Assembly (NCBI GenBank): GCA_940671915.1
Contig: CALNVZ010003434.1
Span: 3,008,719 to 3,072,718, forward strand
Length of the DNA: 64,000 nucleotides
Source of the DNA: Paracentrotus lividus
Lineage: Eukaryota > Echinodermata > Echinoidea > Camarodonta > Echinidae
Direction of reading: 5' to 3'
Shown here: in pieces, positions 37,453 to 47,180 of the stretch
Position numbering within the stretch: the stretch's first letter is position 1
Layout: each line of letters opens with the position of its first letter
The notes under the pieces: generated by a model
What the model saw: only the letters and a program-made list of their open reading frames with translations
The model's database searches: none
Told to the model about the DNA's origin: nothing
Made by a program: the position numbers and the translations under genes

Positions 37453-40400
37453 GAGAGAGACTCAGAAAGAAAGAGGGGAGGGAGGAGGGAGAGAGAGAGA
37501 GAGGGAGGCAGGGGAGAGGCGGGAAGGTACTTACAAAAAATATATAGCTTGAACTTGACCAATAAATCAGATCGAAAAAAAAAAAATTATTTCCGTATTC
37601 ATGATAGGAAATAATCCGTAAGCCTAAAACATCTTTTCTATTTCTGCCCCTGTGGCTGATATATTTATTATAAATATTGCTTAGCCAAAGACGTGAAAAA
37701 AAAATGATTGCACAAAAATACGAAATTCCCGATTATGCCCCACCCTCATCTTCATGAAATCCATAGAGCCCCCCGCCCCCACACACACACCACTCTCCAG
37801 GCGGTCTATGCTCTTTCCCGATTTCGTGCGGGGGGGGGGGAAGAGGAATCTTGAAAAATACGGGTCTTTTTGCATTTTTTCCCACGTCCTATTTTTTATT
37901 TAGGGGTAGTTTTCCATTCTTTGGGGGAAAATCATGAAAATAGGGTTCGAATATGGTCGAAAAACCTGTGAAAAGATGGTAATATTGCTGGCTCTCTCTC
38001 CAAAAGCCTGTAATAGGGGGGGGGGTAATTTCGATGTAACTTCCCTTCCCAAAGTCTATAAAAGGGGGTAATTTTGACACCGCTTCTCGTATGTTGACCG
38101 CCTGCAGGGGCCGCGGAGCCGGGGGGCTGGGGGGCTGGGGGGACTGGGGGGGGCTGGGGGGGGGGCTGGGGGGGCTGGGGGGCTGCAGCACCCATATCAA
38201 TTCTACTCCACGTGAAATGTAAATCTAACGTATGACATTAAATCTTAACATAAAGACGCTTCCATTATTTGAGGAGGGGGAAACGCAACATTACATTCAT
38301 GAGTTTAGGTGAAATACATGCATCTGAGCGGCGCAGAAAATTATACGGCTCTAACTTAATGTCAACAAAACCGCGCTAACGGCGGGAAGCGACCAATTGA
38401 CAACTGCATGCAATTATTACTTAGCGTAACAAAACTCGCCTAAAGAAACTTCCCTGTCGGTAAAATGGTATTATCAGTCGATCCGTTCGAGGAAATTCGT
38501 CATGGACATGAAATAAATAATTGAACTTTTATCATAGTTTTCGTAGGTAGATGCTTCAGACCAGATTGGGGAAAAAGACATTTTGGCAAGCCTATAACAC
38601 CATTGTGCTAAAGTTGTAATCAGAATCTTTATTTTCACATAGATTGATGTTCCTAACGATTATTGATATAAATAGTGATCTTGTCACATCTTGCGAAGAC
38701 GCGCGTCCACATGCGATATGCATGTTGATATGCGGAAATATTGACCATCGAGTAAAGATTCGTTTGTGATAATGTCAAAGTGACAGGACTTTTTTTAACC
38801 AATCGAATGAATGTACCATATTTGGAAAGCTGAGAATTCAAGCTTTTAAAAACTGCTTGATCATTAAGGTGTAATATAATTATGCGTATCGAAAGAGATG
38901 ACTATACAGCGTATGAGCTATTTTGAGAGCAAAATTGGCCATATTGTAACAGGAATTTGATCTTACTAGGATTTCGAATTGACTCAAGTGACAGGACTTT
39001 TTTTCCCTTTGCAATAAGTTATTCCTATTTTGAAAAATTCAGACTCTTAGCGTACTTATTCAAGTTGATCATTTCTTTGAAAAGGTAGTTGCTCGCCATA
39101 ATCAAGAAACAAAGTGAAAAAACTGTGCAAATTACAAAAAGTCTATGCCGCGTTCGCTTTGCGTAGAGTGATAGCGCCCTCTTCCCCTTAAGTTTACAAC
39201 TGAATTGATATGCCACTTTTTTCAGCCAAGTGTACAAAAATGCAAAAAATGACCATAACATTTGTGATTTTTAGCCTGTTCAGCCCCCCCCCCACTTCGA
39301 CTCAGCCCTCCCACTTTCAAAAACGCTCCGCGGCCCTGGTCTGATTGGAGGGCCGGGGGGAGGGGGGGGCGAACAGTAGAGGAACTTTATGATCTCACAA
39401 AACTAACTTTGTTTCTATATATAGGTGGCGCTCTTCAGTCCGATCTTTTTTCCCCTATACTAGTAATTCATCTTTCTCCAGAGAGCTGCCATTCTGATGT
39501 AAATTAGAATGAATAATTGATAACAATCTAAGCACCTCCCTTTGTTACACCTCACATGCATTTCCCTCTTTTGTAGTCTTTTTTTTTTTTTACTTGATTT
39601 ATTAAATTTTTTTTTCTATTTCTAATAATTTTTTTTAAATACTGCGTGCGTATATTTTCCCCCTTTACTTTATTACTTATGAATTGCAGGCCTAAGTAGT
39701 TATTATTATAAAGATCTGTATCTTAAAGTAGGGATGTCCACTAAAATTTGAAGTTCTTTTTGGGTTGTTTTTTGCTAGGCTTATTGGATAGAGCATGTTA
39801 AAAGAAAAATTTTGGTACCTGAATTATTACAATTGGATGTTAGGTTTCAAAGATATGACCCAAAGAGTGTCTCAGATTACCAATGAGCTGCTAGAACACT
39901 TTTACAAGTTTCATATAAAGCCAGAAATGCAATAAAAGCCCAAGTTTATGGTCCTTTTTTTTTTTCTTTGATTTATTAAACCAAATCATACCAAACATTT
40001 TCTATGTGTGTATCATCATAAATGAGATTATAGTAACACAATTAGTTAGGGCAGTACAAAAGTTTTTTTACAAAACTTATGGTTTGACATGTAGGTTACC
40101 GTATTATATGTGATCAAATATGACCGCCGTGGAAAAATACTCCATAGGGCATGTTTCAATAGGAATACCCTAGACAATAGGCTATTTCATGGTGGTGTGG
40201 CTCACAATCTATGCATTTTCGTAAAATGAGAATTATAATGACATTTCAAAAGAAATCTAATATTTTTCATAAAATTCATCATTCATACTGAAAACCTACT
40301 TTAAATCTTTTTTTTTTTTTTTTTTTTTTTCTAGATGGGGTGCTGATTTTACAATATATATAATTATGTATAGATGCAATAGCATATTGCCATCAGTATA

Positions 40401-41719
40401 TCTTGGCCAAAGTTACGAGGAAAAAAGTTTCTTAGCAAATAAAGTGAAAATTTATCATAAAACAATGTAGACAATGCATGTCAAGCTGTGCCCCTATCAC
40501 AGGTCTGTGACTGTATTGCCAATTTGGTATGGCGATCATTTTTTTTTTTTGTGCATCGTAAAGATATTCATAACTTTCTTATTATTCGTCCGATTTTCTT
40601 CAAACTTTTTTATTCTGTTTTTCTAATTTATCTGCTTTTTTATAAAAGCAACTTATTTTGGGTCCAGAACTTCCCTTCAATTCCAAAGCTCCACACCCAC
40701 ACACACACACGCTTTATTTCATTATGTATGTCGGACTTTTTCTCCGTCTTTCTTTCTCTCTCTCCCTCACTCTCTTATCGTTCTGTAACATTTGTGCTCC
40801 TAATTTACTTGCTGTATTTTTCTCTCACTCACCCCGTACTTTGAATTTAAAAAATGTCCTCAAGTTGTTGACTAGCCATATTTTGCCCGCCTTTTCTCTC
40901 ACCCACTTTCTATCCTATATATCCTTTTTTTATATACAATACAATTGTCCTTTCTATATCTCTCATTTCATCACTTAATCATTCTTCGTGTGTCACTCTC
41001 ACGCATATTTATTTTATTCTCTCGAAAATAACTGCTCTTCTTATTTAAGTACACAGTAATAAAATAATTATTATTCTAGAATGAGTTGCATTTGAATATA
41101 ATTGGCAATTTAATAGATCCATCAAAAAAAAAAAAAATGTTTATTGTAAAAACAAATATAATGTGCGTCATATTATAAAGAAAGTGGAAACATTATTAAG
41201 ATAATAATCATGCTTACATCAATAATACTCCAAGACAATTAAAAGCAGATGAAATAAATCACTATCAAAATATGAGAACCGAATCATGAAAACTATACAC
41301 AGTCTATACACTATCATGAATGATGTGAGTTGTAATAACAAGCTTCACATCGCTACATAAATATGTACAAGGCCTATAAATGAAATGAAAAAGCTGAAAT
41401 GATCATTCATGCAAAGGAAACATAATTTCAGGGATGTCCGACAATCATTGTCGTTCATATCACCTATAAATCTACATAATAACCAAACGACGCAAATCGT
41501 CATCACAAGCAGTTTTCATGGCTTTTATACATTTTCAGTTTTGGCCTCAAAACTATTGATATGAACATAATGAACTTTTGTGATCTATAACTATAAAGCA
41601 TGTAAGCATGCTTAACAATGGTCAATGATGGAAGTGGAATGTTAATTATTTTGTTGTTTGATAGGTCACATAAATGCAAATCTTTAAGAGTCTTCACCAC
41701 GAACAAGTTCACTTTCAAC

Positions 41720-42763
41720 TTAGACTATATGAAGCGCCTCATTGACTAAGATCCATGCTGAATGATTCCTCAGGCAATTCTTAATGAGGCTGATGGTGAG
41801 GGGCTTCAGAAAACGCCCGAGACTCGTATAGCTGATACCTCGGTCGACCAAACCAGGGACAAGCTCCATGACCCGATTGTGGATCGTATTCAATGTGATA
41901 GACGCGAGTTCCATCTGAGCGTCGCTCTGGACATTGCCTTTGCCGAGTTTGGCGTTCCTGATGAGATTAGCAAGGTAATCCTTCAATGTGGCTTCAAGTT
42001 CGGGGAATTGTACGCGAAGCGATATGGAAGAACGATTGGCTGACTCAACGCGCCGGCTGGTCTTGAAAGATATTCGTCTCTTGCGCCTGCGTAGGTTTCT
42101 CGACACACTTTCGTTGTCACGAGAAGAAAGCGTCGTTGTTGTTGGGATGAGCTTAGGTGCTAAACGCAGAGGAGTCAACTCTGGAGTCGCGACTGATGAC
42201 TTTTGGTCGGATTTGCAGGCAGGTGATGACGTAACTGGAGCAATCATGATGCAGTTGCCATTGACGTCGGTTGTCTTGAGGGTGGGTAAAATGCATCCAT
42301 CGGAACTCAAAGTTGTTGCCGAGGTTGATGCTGTCGTTGATACGGAAGATGATAACGTAGTTGGTACTGAAGTCGATGCCGAAATTGGTGACGAGGTTGA
42401 AACCGAAATTGATCCTGAATTCGATGTCGAATTTGATTCTGAAGTTGATGCCGAATTTAGAGTTGGGAACATAGAGCATGACTGAGACACAACGTCCATG
42501 ATGTCCATTGGCACATGTTCGGCGCGGGCAAGTTGGTAGGTCCATTCTTCGTCGTCCCAGTATGCGTCGCTTAATACGAAAAGTTCACCTTTGGGGACGG
42601 GCGAAGATACCGTGCTGTCACAGGGTAAATCCATCTCGAAGAGCCAACCAAGATCCTTGGTCCAATCGTAATCGAATAACTCGGAACCAAATCCGTCGTC
42701 GAAGCAGAGAGTCTTAGAGTTGTTGGCGGAACAATTCGGTGCCGAAAGTTCTTGGGATGTCAT
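41720..42763 (-). CDS. Unrecognised single-exon gene, 347 residues, possible DNA-binding protein
   Basis: I cannot assign a family. It is the longest uninterrupted frame in the window and more GC-rich than its surroundings. Residues 20-75 are acidic and aromatic (ELFDYDWTKDLGWLFEMDL, later YWDDEEW), like an activation or docking region. Residues 105-155 are nearly all Ser, Thr and small residues, encoded by an imperfect short tandem repeat. Residues 225-230 are RRRKRR, a likely nuclear localisation signal. Residues 250-335 look helical (FPELEATLKDYLANLIRNA, ending SYTSLGRFLKP). They loosely recall the helix-turn-helix of Tc5/CENP-B proteins; this is weak. Lack of introns could mean a retrocopy or a domesticated mobile-element gene. 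A TATA-like word lies 440 bp upstream, and a downstream AATAAA is at 41144-41139. Confidence 0.6.
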   Translation of the reverse strand: MTSQELSAPNCSANNSKTLCFDDGFGSELFDYDWTKDLGWLFEMDLPCDSTVSSPVPKGELFVLSDAYWDDEEWTYQLARAEHVPMDIMDVVSQSCSMFPTLNSASTSESNSTSNSGSISVSTSSPISASTSVPTTLSSSVSTTASTSATTLSSDGCILPTLKTTDVNGNCIMIAPVTSSPACKSDQKSSVATPELTPLRLAPKLIPTTTTLSSRDNESVSRNLRRRKRRISFKTSRRVESANRSSISLRVQFPELEATLKDYLANLIRNAKLGKGNVQSDAQMELASITLNTIHNRVMELVPGLVDRGISYTSLGRFLKPLTISLIKNCLRNHSAWILVNEALHIV

Positions 42764-43203
42764 TGTAAAAGTAAACTAATTCTCTTGGCTCGCCAATGAG
42801 GTGTGATAGTAACTGTTGTCAACTATAATCGTCGATTAAGTACGGTTAATTGCGTGGTTACAAAGATCACAATAAAAGTCATGTTCCTCAGGTCTTTGTA
42901 CAAGCGGTTCTCATTGGATAGGTGAAAGAACGAGCTGAGATGATTGGTCAGTTTTCAACATGGACCTGTCACCCTGGCGGATGTACCGGCTTTCATTATC
43001 AAACAATAGGCAGCTAAAAGACAATGGTGCTTTTCCCTTTTTCACCCGATCAGGGGATTAGATGAACAGGAGATTAATACTCCGGTTGTGTTGTAGAACA
43101 AAAGCCCTCAACTCTCACTAATCCATCGTCATCGTCACCACCTTGTATTATCGGCAGGGAGCCGATAGTCGGCGAGATCAAAGCTTTTATCCAAGGCGCG
43201 TGT

Positions 43204-43211
43204 CTTTTATA
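43204..43211 (-). promoter_or_regulatory. TATA-like box upstream of the single-exon gene
   Basis: GGTATAAAAG on the minus strand, 441 bp before the start codon and also present in the duplicate copy near 36980-36988. CCAAT words in either orientation lie between it and the gene (42794, 42912, 42943). The start site is inferred only. Confidence 0.3.
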
Positions 43212-44061
43212 CCTTTGTTTGATGTCCCGACCCATGTTAAAAGTGAAGCAACTTGGTGGGTTTATTGTGGGGCCGATGACAGAAAACAATAACAGACGGA
43301 TTTTACTTTTCCAAATTTGAGAAAGGACCTGCATTGCATGGACCTATTACTGATAGCTATTAATAGTGGATATACATAACAGTAGCACTTGCGAGTAATA
43401 ATGATTATGCACAAAATATAATTATCGTTGATAGGTCTAGATAGTTTAAACCCTCTATAATGCAGGATTTGACAATTTGGGGTTATTATGATTGTTAGCA
43501 TTATGAAAAAGTTCAGTGTTAGTGATCTGGTTTGGTATCAAGCTTTATGGAGGGATGGGGAGGCTTATAATTGCCAACCAGATGACGAGATAAGAAGACA
43601 AGAAGACGGAATGATGAGAAGATGAGTAATGTTGTAAAAATTCAGCAAGTAGACTTGTTTTTGGAAAGGAAGACAAGATAAATTAAGAGTTTTAAAAACT
43701 TGACATGTCGATTGGTCCGACAAGAAGACCTCTGTTTGTATTTTTGTCCCGAACGAGTCGGCTTGCCAAGTTCGTCATCTTGTTTCTTGTCAACAAACAA
43801 GTCAACTTACTGACAGCAACTCGTTCTTTTTTCTTCTTGTCCCAAAAAATTGACTTCCTGAGTTTCAACAAAAGTACAATATAATGCATTACGGTAGTAT
43901 TTGAGAGCAATGAAACTTCGCATATTTCAGGAATATGGGTTGAACATTATTTTCTATTTCCCACCCCATCTTGCATGGTTAGTTTGCCCAAAAATTTCAG
44001 AACCGTTTATTGTTATAGCGCCATCTATATCTTTTCACGTGGTCCTGCTCGAGTCAGTTCT

Positions 44062-44201
44062 GGGGGCATTTCATCAAAGGACTTAATTGTCGGACATTTT
44101 AATTCGACAAATTGCTCTCAGCTCATCAGATGCAAGCATTTCAGTAGCTTATAACAGTTTGTCGGATAAAACATCCCGACAAGTCCTTCATGAAACGCCA
44201 T
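44062..44201. mobile_element. Short fold-back MITE, family C, copy 1
   Basis: GGGGGCATTTCATCAAAGGA at the left pairs with TCCTTCATGAAACGCC at the right. The centre GCTCTCAGC...GATGCAAGCATTTCAGTAGC is shared with 58112-58250. The right end is more decayed. Confidence 0.65.
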
Positions 44202-44212
44202 CAACAGAGCTC

Positions 44213-44566
44213 CCCGGGGGGGGGGGTCACTCAAAGAAAATAGTGCTACCCATGCGTGTGTCCCCGCATCCTGAAATGGACCCCTAAACGTCTCATTGTG
44301 ATGTAGTCAAATTTGCAACCCTTTTCGACGTCTCACTGGGAAAAACATACCCTAAATGCGCGTAAAGCACCGTGAAATTTTTGCTTCAAAACAGTAATTT
44401 CCGCTGAAAACACCCCATATTTTATAATAAAATGGCGATTGAAATTAAAAAACACCTCTATTTTAAGGAAAGCGTCGACGCCGCCGAAAGGCTGAAAACA
44501 GACCCTTTTCGACGCTTTTTGGGACACGCTTGAGTAGCACATCATGTGGTGAGTGACCCCCCGGGG
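44213..44566. mobile_element. Element with CCCGGGGGG...GTCACTC ends
   Basis: The left CCCGGGGG run followed by GTCACTC is matched inverted by GAGTGACCCCCCGGGG at the right. AGAGCTC is duplicated on both sides (44206-44212, 44567-44573), a 7-bp target duplication. Interior non-coding. It lies directly beside the 44062-44201 MITE. Confidence 0.65.
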
Positions 44567-45911
44567 AGAGCTCCCAACACTGTGTTGGATTTATATGGTT
44601 CTGATAGATACTCCCCCCCCTTTTTTTTAATGGTTCTAATCACATGTGGACAAGAAGAAGATAGTGATGATGAAGAAGAAGAAAGAAGAAGAAGAAGAAA
44701 AAGAAAAAGTGAAAAGAATGTATAATAAATTATATATGAATACGAAAATACGAAAATGAAAATAAACAGGGCCGCGGAAGGGGGGGGGGGGTTGCGAGCT
44801 GCGGCCGGGAGACAAGTTAAAGGGCCTATATGCGTATATGCGGCATGACGTTTCGGTGATGCTTTCATTTTCACCCCTGGAACCGTCCCTTATTGTTATG
44901 ATGCAAGGTGTGTACACCAAGAAAATAATTCATAATTATTTTCTCTATACAAAAAAAAATAAAATAAATAAAAAAATAAAAAATAAAATAAATAAATGAA
45001 ATAAATAGAATGAAAAACAACCCAAGGACAAAACACGCACCATGGAACGCAGGCAGCGGATCCAAGATTGAAAATTATGGGGGGGGTGGGGGGGGCGGGA
45101 GGTGCGGGGTAGGTGTTAAAAATAGGCCCTCAAGAAGGTGATAGCCATATGGGTAGGGTTAAGGGTGTTTTAATTTTTTTTTGCCATTATTGTTTTTGTT
45201 TTTTTTTTTGCTTTGTTTTTGATTCGATTAAACGTTAAGATCAATATGGCACCCCTATAACTTTAAGGTCAACTTGGCGCCCCTTACTTTAAGGTCGATT
45301 TGGCACCCCCTAAATTTAAGACCGACTTGGCGCCTGCATGTTTTTGGTCCATTTGGTGCCCCCTAATTTAAAGATCAATATGGCGCCCCTAGTTTTAATG
45401 TAAATTTGACGCCCTTTACACATTTCCCCTCCTTTTTCGCCAAGCCCCTTGCGCGCCTACCCGGGGGACCCGAGTCCCCAAGAATACGCGCATATTCAGG
45501 CTAGACACTATTAATATTGTTTTAATCCGTCAACTTAACATGTGTCGTGACCACCCCCACCCCCTCCCTTTTCAATTTTCCGATATGAGGAAAAAATAAG
45601 CAGCACAGTATCCACAATCTCCCTGCAGGCCTGTACATAAATACACATGCACGATCAAAGGGTTCCGCCCCCTTTGTCGAATGATAATTGTCGAAGTTTT
45701 TTGTAGAGTGTATACAATACATTCCCCTTACTTGTAGGCATAGGTATTGCATTTCGTGATTTATCAATTAACGATGCTCATATCAATTTGCTTATAAGTT
45801 GTTTCTTTAACAGTTTTAGAATGAAATATAAATATAGGAATGACTATATATGCCTAATCAATATTTTTTTGAGGTGATAATAATCGCGAGTATATTAGTT
45901 CGTGTACTATA
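44567..45911. other. Intergenic stretch with homopolymers and simple repeats
   Basis: GAAGAA and A/T-rich runs lie at 44655-44710 and 44948-45010, and G-runs at 44779-44790 and 45080-45096. A minisatellite at 45237-45412 is listed separately. No gene recognised. Confidence 0.6.
45237..45412 (+). repeat. Minisatellite, 26-29 bp unit
   Basis: About six to seven imperfect units of the form AAGRTCRAYWTGGCGCCCC plus an AT-rich spacer, starting near 45237, 45265, 45291, 45318, 45345 and 45371. Confidence 0.75.
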
Positions 45912-45915
45912 TTAA

Positions 45916-46499
45916 AGGGGAATTATCCCCTCAGAGAAATTTAGCTTCAGTTAATGGAGACAAACCCCTAAAACATATTGGGAAAGTTTCAGAAAAATCA
46001 GGCAATGAATAAGAGAGATATGAATTTTTAGATTTTGAGATCACTTATGATATGGAGATCCTCCAATTGGCAACGCGACCATGATGTGTGATGTAATGCA
46101 GGGAGATCTTTCCCATATCTATTGTACACATTGTACTAAAATCCTCTTTTTTTTTTTATTCTAAAGGGAGAATAAAGAATCTTTTTATGGGATGACTTGT
46201 AAATATATGAAAGTCATAATATATCATGAAAAGAAAAACTGTTCTATCATTAGAATGAAATTAAAGAGACATTATGAATAGTTTTTGTGCACACCATATG
46301 GGGAGTTCTCCCTTCGTGACATCACAAATGGTGACCGCGTTGCCAATGGGAGATTTCCTATGTCATTAGAGATCTCAATATTAAAATTCTCATAACTTTC
46401 TTATTATTTATCCGATTTTCACCAAATCTTTCCTAATGTGCTTATTTGATTTTTCTGCATCCACAGTAAGCCAACTATCTGCAAAGGGACAATTCTCCT
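45916..46499. mobile_element. Fold-back MITE, family A, copy 2
   Basis: A 584-bp element between TTAA copies (45912-45915, 46500-46503). The ends AGGGGAATTATCCC and inverted AGGAGAATTGTCCC pair. It is nearly identical to 4303-4885, which implies recent activity. It ends about 180 bp before the CLTC promoter-like region. Confidence 0.85.
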
Positions 46500-46682
46500 T
46501 TAACTAATTTATGCCTCTATAATTATTCAGGTTACACACGTTTTATATTGATGCCCGTCGAGATATTTCATATGATTCTTTCGATCTATCACAAATTCAT
46601 TCATCACTAAAGGTTTGTCAGCCTCATTGATAAATCTAGCTAAATTATTGATCTTTTTGGAGGTTAATTTTCAGTAGCAGAC

Positions 46683-46800
46683 CGCCAATCGGCCAAATGA
46701 TGTGACTCGCGCACCCGGAAGCTATTGGCGAGCTGATTGACTGAACTCGGCTAGCGTCGACGTCGACGTACTCGCGGGGGATTGGCAATATGTGGCAGGC
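46683..46800 (+). promoter_or_regulatory. Probable CLTC promoter region
   Basis: A CpG-richer patch 340-460 bp upstream of the CLTC start codon. It holds CCAAT (46685-46689), an ETS-type CCGGAA (46715-46720), and two inverted CCAAT words (ATTGG at 46724 and 46781). No TATA box is evident, as usual for housekeeping genes. The start site is inferred. Confidence 0.45.
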
Positions 46801-47138
46801 TTAGGAACTCCTCGCGTAAGAATATAGTAACAACATAGTGACTTTTATAGCTTCTGATACAATTAATTAAAAGTGTTAAGTGTGAACCATAATTGCAAAA
46901 TCTAAATGATAATATATTTCGTCTTCTTGGATAAATCATTCAGGTTTTGACAGCAGATGACTTGAGGAGAAGGGATAATAGTTTTGTCCGGAACTACTTG
47001 CTGCTTCTCTCACTCATGTCGGCCTGCATGATTTCACTCGGCCGGTACACCGTTAGCAAATTTCTTTGATTACTATCAATTCTTCAGGTTGTGGAAATAA
47101 AAACTTTAATATATTAGTGGATATCAGGATCTGGCAAG

Positions 47139-47180
47139 ATGTCGCAAGTTTTGCCCATTCGTTTTCAGGAGCATTTGCAG
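47139..47180 (+). CDS. CLTC: CLTC exon 1 (first 14 codons)
   Basis: The ATG at 47139 has A at -3. The exon reads [14 protein letters not shown] and ends CAG|gtaagc, phase 0. Vertebrate clathrin starts with the same [10 protein letters not shown] ttcttcag at 47082-47089 could be an acceptor for a 5' UTR intron; that is not established. It is too short for ORF scans. Confidence 0.95.

Larger units (their letters stand above)
37410..43610. repeat. Assembly segment f (blocks R-S, leading into unique sequence)
   Basis: A copy of 31285-37390, after which the sequence continues uniquely toward CLTC. It carries the intact single-exon gene. Confidence 0.85.

Noticed and set aside
41988-42485. Plus-strand 165-codon acidic frame
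   Set aside because: It is antisense to the single-exon gene and arises from its short tandem repeat. The other copy does not preserve it.
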